The notes under the pieces: model-generated | What the model saw: only the letters and a program-made list of their open reading frames with translations | Told to the model about the DNA's origin: nothing | Database searches by the model: none | Origin: JALZUR01 sp965205365 | Lineage (GTDB): Bacteria > Bdellovibrionota > Bdellovibrionia > Bdellovibrionales > UBA1609 | Direction: 5' to 3' | DNA length: 64,000 nucleotides | Assembly (NCBI GenBank): GCA_965205365.1 | Contig: CBDBGT010000010.1 | Span: 186,001-250,000, forward strand | In this document: one piece after another, positions 9,402-18,626 of the stretch | Layout of the letters: each line of letters begins with the position of its first letter | Position numbering within the stretch: the stretch's first letter is position 1 | Made by a program: the position numbers and the translations under genes

Positions 9402-9793
9402 AAAAACAAAAAGGCCCTCTTTTGTTAAAACCCTAACACCCACATTCCTAGATGATTTTTACCACTCTAACCTTCTTAAGCCCATTGAACTAGACACACC
9501 AAACCTAGCCATTTGCAGACAAAAAATAAAGTGAAGCGTTAAAATGAGTTTTTAAAAACTGGTAATTTATTTTTTTTAAAAAAAGCATGTAAGCTTAAAA
9601 AACTAAAAAATTAAAAAATTAAAAAATTAAAATTTACTTTTTAAAATGGCCTTGACTAGAGGCGTCATACTCAGGGCAAAAAGTTTTTAATTTTTAAAAA
9701 AATTATCACCCACCTTGCTTTTAAAAACACCTCTTTAGTAAAATCTAAGGGTAAAACTTTAAAGTATGACTAAAAATGCTGATTACAAAAAAA
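9402..9793. repeat. AT-rich intergenic stretch with short tandem repeat
   Basis: Almost pure A/T between convergent genes. An 8-nt unit AAAAAATT/TTAAAAAA is repeated about four times near 9598-9634. AACAAAA/TTTTGTT around GGCCCTC (about 9404-9428) could form a hairpin just after the GYF_2 gene, and AAAAAGTTTTTAATTTTTAAAAA near 9679-9704 could serve the minus-strand gene. No reading frame of note. Confidence 0.5.
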
Positions 9794-11065
9794 CTATAAC
9801 CAATTAAGCGAATCTAGAGAAAACAACAAGCCCACTATGTTTTCTTTTTGATCATTTTGATTATTAGTGTAATTTCTCAAACCATAATATAACTTAATGT
9901 TTAAATCATGATTTTTAAACACCCCACCGCTTTTTAAATCAATAAACCCAATATAACCAAGACCACCTTCTGGCTCTATATCATCAGTTCCAGTTAAAGG
10001 AAAGTCGAGTTTTAAGCCAAACCTTGAAGACCATTTTTGTGTTTCAAACCATTTATATTTCATTCGCAGCGATACACCAAGCATAAAGACATCTATTAAT
10101 TCCACATCAAAGTTAGTTTCATATATAAAAGAAGTCTGGTGATAATCTAAATCAAAACCTAGGCCCCATCTATTTGTTTCATAATCTGAAACTAGAGAAA
10201 ACCATAAAAGATTTGGGGTTTCTTCATCCCAAATAAAATTTGGATTAAGTTCCACTTCATAATCTTGAATATGATAAGATCCGTTAACCCCTAACCAAAG
10301 ATTTTTATATTTAAATTGGTACTGAGCCTCTACAATATAGTTTCCTTTAGAAACCCATTCAGCCTCGTTACCAGTTCCTCTATCAGTTGAATTAAGAACA
10401 TTATTGTTAACACCAAAGCCTACATAATATCTACCTTGATGAATATAATCCTTATCTTCTTTTTCTTCCAAGGCACTCCCTTGTTCTGAATATTTAAATA
10501 ACGTACTTTCTTGACTTTTACTTAAAGGAGTCTCTTCTTCTTGAGTATGTATTATAGTGTCCGCTGACGAATCAATATCTTTTACCGCAACTTCTTCGTA
10601 ATTCTCACCTTGTGAATCATTTTTTTTACCTACACGAGCTGACGTATATTTATTATCATAAGTAGATGTCGCCTGTTTATTTATATCCTTTAACAAGCTC
10701 TGCATTTCACTAGCTGTTCCACTTATAATCTCAACCCTTCTTTTTTGAGCATTGGAATAATTAGATAACAAATCTTCTCCATGAAAAACGATTTTAATGT
10801 TAGGCTCTTTTACTCCATATTCAGAAATTAACTTTTCCTTTACAGTTTTAGCTCTCCTATAGCTTAAATCCTTATTATAAAACTTCTCTCCTGTTGAATC
10901 AGCATATCCTCGAATAAAAAAGATATCGTCTGACGTAAAACTTTTTAAATTAAAAGGATTTAAAAAGTTTTTTGATACATCAAAAGCAAAATAAAGATTT
11001 TCATGGGTTTGATAAGCAAAACAAGGCTGTAAAATCAAAGAAAACAAAGCTATATATCTTAACAC
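9794..11065 (-). CDS. Outer-membrane protein: OmpA-like domain followed by beta-barrel
   Basis: A 423-residue secreted protein. The start is taken as GTG at 11065 (AAAGGA 7 nt upstream), giving signal peptide MLRYIALFSLILQPCFA; an ATG ten codons earlier has no ribosome-binding site. Residues about 20-125 form an OmpA/MotB-like peptidoglycan-binding fold (FFIRGYADSTGEKFYNKDLSYRRAKTVKEKL ... NAQKRRVEI). An acidic, disordered linker follows (about 130-210), then amphipathic beta-strands to the end (RYYVGFGVNN ... WVSKGNYIVEAQYQF ... FDLDYHQTSFIYETNFDV ... YYGLRNYTNN). OmpA usually has the barrel first and the peptidoglycan domain last; here the order is reversed. Function unknown; a cell-envelope tether is plausible. 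Confidence 0.72.
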   Translation of the reverse strand: MLRYIALFSLILQPCFAYQTHENLYFAFDVSKNFLNPFNLKSFTSDDIFFIRGYADSTGEKFYNKDLSYRRAKTVKEKLISEYGVKEPNIKIVFHGEDLLSNYSNAQKRRVEIISGTASEMQSLLKDINKQATSTYDNKYTSARVGKKNDSQGENYEEVAVKDIDSSADTIIHTQEEETPLSKSQESTLFKYSEQGSALEEKEDKDYIHQGRYYVGFGVNNNVLNSTDRGTGNEAEWVSKGNYIVEAQYQFKYKNLWLGVNGSYHIQDYEVELNPNFIWDEETPNLLWFSLVSDYETNRWGLGFDLDYHQTSFIYETNFDVELIDVFMLGVSLRMKYKWFETQKWSSRFGLKLDFPLTGTDDIEPEGGLGYIGFIDLKSGGVFKNHDLNIKLYYGLRNYTNNQNDQKENIVGLLFSLDSLNWL

Positions 11066-11530
11066 AATAAGGTCCTTTCTATAAGTTAAACTCATATTTA
11101 TTAAATTCAGATAAATACACCTGATATTATGAAAGTTTAACTACATTTTTTAAAATAAAAACCAAGAAAACCTTAACTTCAAGACCTTAGTCTTATATAA
11201 TAAGTAAGGATAGCAATAACTTAAGGCAATAACTTAACGACTATGATAACTACTCACCAAGATTTCATACTCTAGGCCAATACTTAATAAAATTACTTAG
11301 TGATAAGGGCTATATCTTTATAAAAGCTGTTTAAAAAACCTTATGCAAAAAGATATTTAAGTCTAACAAACCTTAAAGCTAAGGTGAAAAATAAATTTTT
11401 ATTTTTTATTGACCTCAAATATTGATATTTAAACCTGTATATAAAAGCTTCACTAAAAATATAATTCTAAAAAACTTATTATTGAAACTAAACTATATGA
11501 ATCAATAAAAAGAACAGCTATACAAGTTCC
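11066..11530. other. Intergenic region, no gene seen
   Basis: AT-rich DNA between the OmpA-like and PhoH-like genes. The only pattern I note is a direct repeat GCAATAACTTAA / GCAATAACTTAA separated by one base near 11213-11238. It must hold the promoter of the OmpA-like gene, but no convincing -35/-10 pair stands out. Confidence 0.4.
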
Positions 11531-12847
11531 TTACAGCAAGTTTGCAGCTAACTCTGCAAGCTCTGACCTTTCACCTTTAGTAAGGTTAATATGTGTGGCA
11601 AGTTTTTGCCCTTTAAATTTTTCAACAGAGTACGAAAGCCCTGAGTTTACAGCATCAAGGTACGGATTATCAATCTGATAACGATCACCTGTTAAAACAA
11701 CTTTTGTTCCAGCACCGGCTCTTGTTACAATGGTTTTGATTTCATGGGGAGTTAGATTTTGAGCTTCATCTACAATAAGATATTGATTAGGAATACTTCT
11801 ACCCCGAATGTAAGTTAAAGGCTCAATGTTTAGCATTCCTTGATTGATAAGCTCTTGGGCACGACCAGCAGCTTTTTTATCCGCCCCCATTAAGAACTCA
11901 ACGTTATCAAAAATAGGCTGCATCCAAGGGTTTAATTTTTGCTCAACATCCCCTGGAAGATAACCAATATCCTTACCCATGGGAAAAATTGGACGACTCA
12001 CTAAAAGCCTTTGAAACCTTCCTTCATCAAGAGTTTTTGAAAGCCCTGCAGCAAGAGCAAGTAAAGTTTTACCTGTTCCCGCCTTACCTACTAAAGATAC
12101 AAACAAAATATCATCATTTAAAAGCGCATCTAGAGCAAAGCTTTGTTCTACATTTCTAGGGTGAACCCCCCAAACACTTTCATTAGGGGTGATCAAAGGA
12201 ATTATAGCTTTTACGCCCAAGTCATATCTACCCACCGCAGAATGGTTCGGATTAGATTCATCTTTTAATATAATGTACTGGTTTCCAAGAATTTTAACTT
12301 CCGGAAATGGAACCAAAGACTTTTCTTTATAAAATAAATCAATCTTTTCACTTGAAACTGTCAATTCACAGCGACCTGAGTAAAACTCTTCAGTCCCTAA
12401 AAGCTCTTCACCATCATAATCGCTTGCTTTAACACCAAAAACATCAGCTTTAATTCTTAAGTTAATATCTTTTGTAATGAGCTCCACGTCATCAAATTGT
12501 TTTTGAAGAGTTAAGACTGCTCCTAAAATTCTATTATCAGCTTTTTCATAACTAAGCTCTGAAGGAAGACCCACATCAGTTTCCATATCAGACCTTACAA
12601 AGATTCTTGTTTTACTGTCTTCTAAATAAACACCTTCTGAAAGCTTCCCCTTTCGCCTTAAAATATCAATAAATCTACTAAACTGCCTAGCATTACGCCC
12701 ATTTTCACCTAAGTCTTTTTTAAAACGATCCACTTCTTCAATTACAGACATTGGAATATAAAGATCAGACTCGTGAAACTTTTGAACAGAAGACGAATCA
12801 AATAAGATCACATTTGTATCTACTACAATTTTTTTAGAAAATTCCAC
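11531..12847 (-). CDS. PhoH-family PIN-domain ATPase
   Basis: A 438-residue protein of the PIN-PhoH (PhoH2/YlaK) type. N-terminal PIN nuclease domain (about 1-140) with acidic residues in VVDTNVIL, IEEVD and ELITKD; C-terminal PhoH ATPase with Walker A GKAGTGKT, Walker B LIVDEAQN and sensor VVLTGDRYQID. Known members couple an ATP-dependent RNA helicase to an RNase; the cellular role is unsettled. GTG at 12847 is preferred (GGGGAG six nt upstream) over a TTG one codon earlier. It stands alone. Confidence 0.9.
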   Translation of the reverse strand: MEFSKKIVVDTNVILFDSSSVQKFHESDLYIPMSVIEEVDRFKKDLGENGRNARQFSRFIDILRRKGKLSEGVYLEDSKTRIFVRSDMETDVGLPSELSYEKADNRILGAVLTLQKQFDDVELITKDINLRIKADVFGVKASDYDGEELLGTEEFYSGRCELTVSSEKIDLFYKEKSLVPFPEVKILGNQYIILKDESNPNHSAVGRYDLGVKAIIPLITPNESVWGVHPRNVEQSFALDALLNDDILFVSLVGKAGTGKTLLALAAGLSKTLDEGRFQRLLVSRPIFPMGKDIGYLPGDVEQKLNPWMQPIFDNVEFLMGADKKAAGRAQELINQGMLNIEPLTYIRGRSIPNQYLIVDEAQNLTPHEIKTIVTRAGAGTKVVLTGDRYQIDNPYLDAVNSGLSYSVEKFKGQKLATHINLTKGERSELAELAANLL

Positions 12848-12971
12848 CAAAAGCTCCCCTTTTAAAATAAAAAATCCACTATGAATTCACTTCAATATTA
12901 TCTCCTCAAAAACTTGCAGAAGTTAAGAGCAGCCGCATTAAAGATATTATTATATTTTTTACTACTTAAAG

Positions 12972-13487
12972 TTATTTACTAAGGGTAATATCACCTAAGT
13001 CTGACTTTAAACTCGTGCTCACTGCTTCCATAAAGCCAATAAAATGGTGAATAGCCTCTTTATTAACTGTATCTTTTAAAAATTCAGCACCATGCCTATA
13101 AATTCTACCTTTTTTAATGGAGCGGGTGTTTGTTATTATAACTGATAATGAAAAGTACGTTGTATGGTTTAAATAAACTCTAACTACAATTTTTTCACCT
13201 TTTTTAAATTTCCCATATTTTTCTAAAATATCAAACGCTACACCTCCATGAGAAATATCATTTAAAGCAACCTTTACAAGCCCACTGCCTGGAACAACCA
13301 TTGAAGCACCCACAAACTCAGTTAAAAATGTTCTTTTAACTCTTCTTCTTTCTTCTTTTATCATGGCCTCTCGAAGCTTTGATATTGATTCAACACTAGC
13401 ACCTAAACGGTTGACAGTTTTATCAACAACTTTTGTATTCTCTTTTAAAAAATCTTTAATTTGAATGACATTATCACTAGTAGACAT
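12972..13487 (-). CDS. PilZ-domain protein, probable c-di-GMP receptor
   Basis: A 171-residue cytoplasmic protein with a PilZ domain from about residue 45 to 155. Both ligand motifs are present: RxxxR as Arg48-Arg-Val-Lys-Arg52 and D/NxSxxG as Asp77-Ile-Ser79-His-Gly-Gly82. It is therefore expected to bind cyclic di-GMP. The first 45 residues are a charged helix. It may act on motility or envelope functions, but no partner is adjacent. GGGGG lies 4 nt before the ATG. It is divergent from the aminopeptidase gene with only 28 nt between start codons, so the two promoters must overlap or lie within each other's coding start. Confidence 0.88.
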   Translation of the reverse strand: MSTSDNVIQIKDFLKENTKVVDKTVNRLGASVESISKLREAMIKEERRRVKRTFLTEFVGASMVVPGSGLVKVALNDISHGGVAFDILEKYGKFKKGEKIVVRVYLNHTTYFSLSVIITNTRSIKKGRIYRHGAEFLKDTVNKEAIHHFIGFMEAVSTSLKSDLGDITLSK

Positions 13488-13515
13488 GAATCCCCCTATA
13501 GTTCAATATCGGATT

Positions 13516-14523
13516 ATGATTGTCTCAACTTTAATCAATATTTTGTTCCTTTCTCTAATATTATTTCTCTCTGGCTGCCAGCTTCCCTACCTAGTGTCAG
13601 GAGCTTTTGAGCAGGTTAAAATTCTAAGTTCTCGACAAAAAATCACAAAAGCTTTCCAAAGTGTTGCGTTAACTAATGAGACTAAAGACAAGCTTCGCTT
13701 TTCTTTAAAAGCCAGAGACTTTGCCTTAGCAAATGGGCTCACTTGTAAAAATAATTTTAAAACCTACGTAAAGCTTAATCGACCCTACGTAAGCTATCTA
13801 GTTGTAGCTTCTAAAAAAAATAAAATTGACCCTAAAAAATGGTGGTTTCCAATTTTTGGAAGCTTCCCTTACAAAGGTTATTTTTTCAAAAAACAGGCCG
13901 AGTCTGCAGCCCTTAAATTACAAGCTCAAGGTTATGATACCTACGTAAGAGGAGTGACTGCATACAGTTCTCTTGGATGGTTTAAAGAGCCTATTTTATC
14001 TAGTATGCTTAGATACAATAAATATAGCATTGCTGAAACAATATTCCATGAATGCTTTCATACTACTTTTTTCATTAAAAACAACACTCAAGTAAATGAG
14101 CGCAGTGCTGTTTTTTTCGCACATCATTTTATGATAAAGTTTCTAAAAGATTTAAATAATATAAAACAAAAAGAAAAAAAACTCCTATCATGGGAAGAAT
14201 CTAAAAAATTCACTTCATTTCTACAAGAAACAATCATTGACGCAATTAAGTACTATGATTCAAATACTCATAGAAAAGTTCTTTTTAAAAGCATAGAAAA
14301 AAATTATTTAAAAGATTTAAAACCTAAAATAACTATAAACAACTACGATCACATATTCTTAAAAGGCTTAAATAATGCAAAACTTGCAGCTTTTAAAACT
14401 TATTTTCATAAATTCAACAAGCTTGAAGACAATTTAAAAAATAAATTTTCTAATGATATTTTTATATATCTTGCAAAAATTAAATCTCTAAAAACTAAAA
14501 AAGAAAAACTCTCTTTCCTCTAG
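13516..14523 (+). CDS. Putative lipoprotein aminopeptidase (Aminopep family, COG4324-like)
   Basis: A 335-residue predicted zinc peptidase. Start taken at ATG 13516, giving MIVSTLINILFLSLILFLSGC with lipobox LSGC, so it is a membrane-anchored lipoprotein. Features of the family are ISSR-like ILSSRQKI near the N-terminus, KKNKIDPKKWWFPIFGSFPYKGYF, GVTAYSSLGWF(K)EPILSSM and the metal site HECFHTTFF (HExxH), followed by NERSAVFFAHHF with a likely third ligand Glu. The family is annotated as predicted aminopeptidase from sequence only. No strong ribosome-binding site is visible. Confidence 0.82.
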   Translation: MIVSTLINILFLSLILFLSGCQLPYLVSGAFEQVKILSSRQKITKAFQSVALTNETKDKLRFSLKARDFALANGLTCKNNFKTYVKLNRPYVSYLVVASKKNKIDPKKWWFPIFGSFPYKGYFFKKQAESAALKLQAQGYDTYVRGVTAYSSLGWFKEPILSSMLRYNKYSIAETIFHECFHTTFFIKNNTQVNERSAVFFAHHFMIKFLKDLNNIKQKEKKLLSWEESKKFTSFLQETIIDAIKYYDSNTHRKVLFKSIEKNYLKDLKPKITINNYDHIFLKGLNNAKLAAFKTYFHKFNKLEDNLKNKFSNDIFIYLAKIKSLKTKKEKLSFL

Positions 14524-14900
14524 CCTCACTTCATTAAAGCTAAAATCGCCTATAATTGCTCAGGAATAAAATGAGTCGAATAAACAAACCACTCCTTTAT
14601 CGAGTTTCTCTTAATTAAACCAAAAAGTTTTCCGGTGAGTATTGCTAAAAAAACCTATTTACTAAGGTCTTAGAAAATGGTTTGAGTGTTGTTAATACAT
14701 ATTGTGCCCTATTCATTGTTCTTTTTCTAACATAATCTTCTAGGGGGTTTAATAAAATGCACATTAAATCCAAAATTAATAATGTCAAAATGAGTCAATA
14801 TGAGACATTTAAGAAGTAAATAAATGTTTAATTACAGTTTTTACCCTAAATAATAAGCAAAAATACTAAAGTTTTTAGGCTTTAGCGACGATAACCTTAT
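14524..14900. other. Intergenic region, no convincing gene
   Basis: Contains a 20-codon frame at 14757-14819 preceded by AGGGGG, too short and featureless to call. No RNA fold or clear promoter recognised. Confidence 0.35.
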
Positions 14901-15425
14901 ATGAATAAATTAAAGCTTCTCATTTTACCAATGCTACTCTGTACCGCTTGTGCAGAAAATGAATTTCAACAGCATGTATCAAACCTAGATTTGTATAAAG
15001 TCTTGTTAGTAAAGAGCGTGCCCGCTCTTGTAAATACAGACCAAAAAGCAAGCTTACATCTTAAAGTGGTTTCACATGATAACAAGCCCATTGAGGAAGT
15101 TTTTCTAAAACCTCATAAACTACCGGCTGGTGTAAACTTTAAAACCTGCTCCAAATCAGATAAAGACGGTAATATTATATGCCACTTTACTTCAAGTAAA
15201 CCTGGGAAAATGAATGTAAATCTTATTAGAGGAAATAAAGAGTTTTCATTTAATTTAGATTTTAAAACTATATATAAAAATAGTCGTAATGCCAAAATTT
15301 CTTCATCTAACGTAGGAGTGCAAAACCTTCACGGCTACCAAATCACTTCAAATTTTTCTCAACAAATGGCAAAGAAGGAAGATCTTTTTGGATATTTAAT
15401 ATCAACTGGAATCATTTTTAAATAA
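14901..15425 (+). CDS. Lipoprotein with Ig-like (Big_1-type) fold, unknown function
   Basis: A 174-residue protein whose signal peptide ends in lipobox LCTAC (Cys17), so it should be lipidated. The middle part (about 35-125) reads like a bacterial Ig-like domain: PALVNTDQKASLHLKVVSHDNKPIEEVFL ... CSKSDKDGNIICHFTSSKPGKMNVNLI. Such domains serve as structural or adhesive modules on cell surfaces. No enzyme motif. No clear ribosome-binding site before the ATG. Confidence 0.65.
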   Translation: MNKLKLLILPMLLCTACAENEFQQHVSNLDLYKVLLVKSVPALVNTDQKASLHLKVVSHDNKPIEEVFLKPHKLPAGVNFKTCSKSDKDGNIICHFTSSKPGKMNVNLIRGNKEFSFNLDFKTIYKNSRNAKISSSNVGVQNLHGYQITSNFSQQMAKKEDLFGYLISTGIIFK

Positions 15426-15520
15426 TTTTTTAAAAAAATTAAAAAACCTAATCAAGAGCCAAAACAACCCCTTCCAATTGCCTTCATCATATGGCTAAAT
15501 AAAATTTGGATTTAGAAAAA

Positions 15521-15597
15521 TGGTAGCGGGAGAGGGACTTGAACCCCCGACACCCGGATTATGATTCCGATGCTCTAACCAGCTGAGCTACCCCGCC
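15521..15597 (-). tRNA. tRNA with anticodon CAT (Met, possibly Ile2)
   Basis: The reverse complement folds as a full cloverleaf: acceptor GGCGGGG/TCCCGCT, D arm GCTC/GAGC, anticodon arm TCGGA-ATCATAA-TCCGG with anticodon CAT, T arm GGGGG-TTCAAGT-CCCTC, and an encoded CCA end. The acceptor has G.U pairs at 1-72 and 7-66. It lacks the initiator C1xA72 mismatch signature, so it is an elongator tRNA-Met or a lysidine-modified tRNA-Ile2; sequence alone does not decide. Confidence 0.93.
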
Positions 15598-15762
15598 AAA
15601 AGATCCAGTTTAAGTATTAGAACAGACTCACTATGTCAAAATGAAACTGTTTTATTTAGTGTTTATATAAATTTATGCCTTCTTTTTAAACTTCTTCAAA
15701 CTTAGGGTTGATTCCACAAGCTTACCTGTAGTAAAAAAAAGCATGTTGCAGCAGGAGGGCCT

Positions 15763-17040
15763 ATGAAAAACCTTATACTATTTATAACAATAGCCTTTTT
15801 TTCCATCAATGCATTTACTCAAGATAATGCGTCTGAAATTATATTAAATGGTTCAACAAGCGGTTACGAAGCAAAAGATTTCGATGATCAATTAGATTTT
15901 GGCTTAATCATTCCAATTCTGGAAAAAAGTGAAATCTTTAACTTTAGCTTATCATCTATTCTTAGTAGCAAAACAGATACTATTCGCACAGCCGGAAGTT
16001 CTATAAAAATACCTAGTAATATTGCCCTTCCAAAACAACGTGAAAAATACCTCTTCCTTCCTATTAACGTTAAAAAACCTAACTTTAGACTCCCTGTCCG
16101 CAACGACAAACCTCCTAAAGCTGTAATTCTTTTAGCAGGGTCCATGCCCTTTACTAATACTATTAAATCTCTAAGAAAAGGGGCTCCACTTTTTTCTGTG
16201 ATAAATTCTTTTGTATTTAAATCCTTTTCTTTAAACCTCATAACAGATTTAGAAAGTACTTTAGAGCTAACTGCTGGAGAAAATCTTATTAAAGATCATC
16301 ATATAAGTTTTAATGTCCCCTTTGAAATAGACAAAGACTTTATCTCACTAGGGCTAAACTTAAGTTCTTATATTAGCAGAACCGGTGCTTATTATTACTT
16401 TCCTACAGGCATAAAAACTTTAGAAACACCACAAGATCTGTCATCCAAAAAAGAATACAACACTCCAATAATTGTTGTAATTCCTAAAAATACATTTACA
16501 ACCAACAATAAAAAAGAAAACGCCAAACAGTCTTTTTCTTCTGACTCTCCTCACCCCGAAACTTCTCTAAACAATAACGAAGACACACAACAACCTTTTC
16601 CTCGCAACCTAGAACTTTTTTTTAGTTCTCATCTAAGTACTGAAGAAACCGTAAAAAAACCTCTTCCTTTTAGTTTAGTTTGGAATGAGTCTCAGCCCAC
16701 AAAAATGCTTCCTTTAGGAAAAGATTTTGTAGTTTTTAAAAAAACTGACAAAGCACAAAGTATCTTTATAGACAATTCAAAGCTTTTAAACTTTAAAATT
16801 CTCACCTACAACCTTACAACTTTTAATAGCGAAGGAGTAATCCTTAGTGAAAATACTTTTAAAACCATGGAAAGTATGACTTGGGCCTTAGATATACCCA
16901 TTAGTCGCATACGCTTAGATGTTCTTGCTGTTGACCCTGGTGATCCTATTGTAGAATCAATCAACAGCTTGTATATGTTTGATGAAGACATTATTGAACA
17001 GGCAAAATACATCACTCGATATGAAAAAGACATTAATTAG
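15763..17040 (+). CDS. Secreted protein of unknown function
   Basis: A 425-residue protein with signal peptide (ILFITIAFFSINAF, cleavage about residue 19) and AGGAGG 4 nt before the ATG. I recognise no domain. The middle (about 245-290) is Ser/Asn/Thr-rich and probably disordered; the flanks alternate short beta-strand-like blocks (FNFSLSSILS, FKSFSLNLITDL, HHISFNVPFEI). The C-terminal segment reads TYNLTTFNSEGVILSENTFKTM. Its end overlaps the next secreted-protein gene by 20 nt, so the two are probably made together and may act together outside the cytoplasm. Confidence 0.65.
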   Translation: MKNLILFITIAFFSINAFTQDNASEIILNGSTSGYEAKDFDDQLDFGLIIPILEKSEIFNFSLSSILSSKTDTIRTAGSSIKIPSNIALPKQREKYLFLPINVKKPNFRLPVRNDKPPKAVILLAGSMPFTNTIKSLRKGAPLFSVINSFVFKSFSLNLITDLESTLELTAGENLIKDHHISFNVPFEIDKDFISLGLNLSSYISRTGAYYYFPTGIKTLETPQDLSSKKEYNTPIIVVIPKNTFTTNNKKENAKQSFSSDSPHPETSLNNNEDTQQPFPRNLELFFSSHLSTEETVKKPLPFSLVWNESQPTKMLPLGKDFVVFKKTDKAQSIFIDNSKLLNFKILTYNLTTFNSEGVILSENTFKTMESMTWALDIPISRIRLDVLAVDPGDPIVESINSLYMFDEDIIEQAKYITRYEKDIN

Positions 17041-17473
17041 TTTTTTTCTTTTAACCCTTTCTCTCATATCCACTAACTCATTTGCAAAAACATATTCTCA
17101 AGCCTTTTTAAGTGATTATAGTGTTGTTTGGAAAGGTATTTTAATTTCCTTATTAAAATACCCTTTAGACAAGAACAATGAAGAGTCTGGTGAAATAACC
17201 ACTTCTTTAATTAAACCTGGTGCGGCCTTTACACCACTTCACAGAATACCAAATTCAAAAGAAATCTACCAACTTTTTATCCAGGTTCAAAAAAGAAAGC
17301 TCAATAATAAAAATATTGTTCTTGTTAACATTGAGAAAAAAACTCTCATTAAAGGCAACTTCATAAGTAAAGAACAAAATATTAAAAGCGATGGTATTGA
17401 AGAAAATGTTATTTTATATCGAATAGCTCGTGAAATTAAAATAGATAAAACTCTTGAACAAATTTTTAAATAA
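17021..17473 (+). CDS. Small secreted protein of unknown function
   Basis: A 150-residue protein; the start at 17021 gives a clean signal peptide, MKKTLISFFLLTLSLISTNSFA. An upstream ATG at 16979 would place 14 extra residues before it. The mature part (KTYSQAFLSDYSVVWKGILISLLKYPL ... IDKTLEQIFK) matches no family I know; the spacing of YSVVWKGILISLLKYPL resembles lipoproteins that compute a 'DUF799/BamC-like' fold, but this is only an impression. It overlaps the preceding secreted-protein gene by 20 nt and converges on the HEAT-repeat gene, leaving 1 nt between stops. Confidence 0.6.
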   Translation: MKKTLISFFLLTLSLISTNSFAKTYSQAFLSDYSVVWKGILISLLKYPLDKNNEESGEITTSLIKPGAAFTPLHRIPNSKEIYQLFIQVQKRKLNNKNIVLVNIEKKTLIKGNFISKEQNIKSDGIEENVILYRIAREIKIDKTLEQIFK

Positions 17474-17474
17474 T

Positions 17475-18080
17475 TTAATTAACTAAAACTACTTTTTCAG
17501 CAATTGCACGAATCTCTTCATCTGAATCTGTTAAAAGTTTAGCCCATTTTTCTGAATGATTAGACCTCTCCATCTTTAAAATTGACTTCACTATTTGTGG
17601 ACGTATCCAAAGACTTTGTCTTCTTTTAAAGTTTTGTTTTTGCTTAAGGGCTCTCCAAAGGCTGTCTGTCTCTTCAGGCCCACCAAGCTCACTAATTAAA
17701 GCTACAGCCTCTGAACGTACAACTAAAGCCTTTGAGTTTAAAAGTGCTTTTTGAGCAAACTTTAACGCTATATCAGGATGGTTCTTTTTTAAAACCTTTA
17801 GGGCTGCTGATTGTAAAAACCACTCCTTTGAGTTTAAACATTTTTTTAAAAAAACAATGGCTTCAAACCTCTTTTTTAAATCTGCAACCTGACCCACAAG
17901 TCTCCATTTTTTTTCAAAGGAAACAGCTTTAGAAAAGACTTTACTTTCTAAAGACTCTAGACTCTCTCCTGTTTGAAAAAGTGGATGTTTTTTTCCTGTC
18001 TTTAAAAGCCAGACATCACTAGCTAAAGCACCCACAGTTAAACTTACAAACAATGTTACTACTATAATATTAATTTTCAC
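17475..18080 (-). CDS. Secreted HEAT-repeat protein
   Basis: A 201-residue protein. GTG at 18080 (GGAGAG upstream) gives signal peptide MKINIIVVTLFVSLTVGALAS; the longer frame from ATG 18092 lacks this spacing. From about residue 60 the sequence is helical in HEAT-like pairs (RFEAIVFLKKCLNSKEWFLQ SAALKVLKK, IALKFAQKALLNSKALVVRSEAVALISELG, ... SDEEIRAIAEKVVL). Likely a periplasmic scaffolding protein. The start codon lies inside the 3' end of the upstream membrane-protein gene (overlap 11 nt), indicating coupling. Confidence 0.68.
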   Translation of the reverse strand: MKINIIVVTLFVSLTVGALASDVWLLKTGKKHPLFQTGESLESLESKVFSKAVSFEKKWRLVGQVADLKKRFEAIVFLKKCLNSKEWFLQSAALKVLKKNHPDIALKFAQKALLNSKALVVRSEAVALISELGGPEETDSLWRALKQKQNFKRRQSLWIRPQIVKSILKMERSNHSEKWAKLLTDSDEEIRAIAEKVVLVN

Positions 18081-18336
18081 TAAACTCTCCATGTTTTTTA
18101 CTTAATAATAATATGCTTTCATTATAACCATCATCCTCTTCTTCAATCCCCATAACAGAAGAAAGATCTGCCCTATCAAAGCCATGAAAAAACTCACCAG
18201 AACTCTCCATACTCGCATTTTTCTTTAAAAACTTCTCTTCAAAGGTAGGCCTTACATAAGAAAGCATTGATAAGAATGCAAACACTGCTCCAAAAGAATA
18301 TAAAAGTTCATATTGATATATAAGAATAAAATCCAT
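18070..18336 (-). CDS. Small single-pass membrane protein, unknown function
   Basis: An 88-residue protein with an N-terminal membrane helix (YELLYSFGAVFAFLSMLSYV) and an acidic cytoplasmic or periplasmic tail. No known domain. Coupled by overlap to the HEAT-repeat gene downstream, so they may form a pair. No good ribosome-binding site is visible before the ATG. Confidence 0.55.
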   Translation of the reverse strand: MDFILIYQYELLYSFGAVFAFLSMLSYVRPTFEEKFLKKNASMESSGEFFHGFDRADLSSVMGIEEEDDGYNESILLLSKKHGEFSEN

Positions 18337-18374
18337 ACCTAATATTGTAAGCCTAAGGCCTTTAATATCAACTA

Positions 18375-18626
18375 AACATAGACAAAAGTTTACAAATATA
18401 GCGGTTATGTAGGATAATTCCTTAAAAAAAACTTCAATTCCAGTTTAGAAAATTATTTTACAAAGTAAACATTATAAATAGGGTTCTCCCATAGGCTTTC
18501 CTAAAATCTCCCCATTTCTACAAGAAATTTCACCACAGACTATAGTCATAATAGGCCAGCCTGTTACTTTAGTTCCTATAAATGGACTCCATTTTACTTT
18601 TCCAACTAACCAATCTGAAGCAATCT
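18375..18626. repeat. 252-bp direct repeat flanking IS1634-family copy 1 (left)
   Basis: Identical, as read, to 20493-20744 on the other side of the element. It contains the last 52 codons and the 3' flank of pyrC. The right copy is continuous with intact pyrC, so this left copy is the duplicated fragment. Interpreted as a target duplication made by the IS1634-family element. Confidence 0.95.
18472..18626 (-). pseudogene. 3' fragment of pyrC
   Basis: Duplicate of the last 155 nt of pyrC (20590-20744), including its stop codon, lying inside the left direct repeat. It has no start and is not expected to be translated. Confidence 0.9.

Noticed and set aside
9598..9634. AT tandem repeats as a CRISPR array
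   Set aside because: Units are 8 nt with no spacers of CRISPR size.
14757..14819. 20-codon frame with AGGGGG upstream
   Set aside because: Too short, no hydrophobic or known motif, no conservation can be judged.
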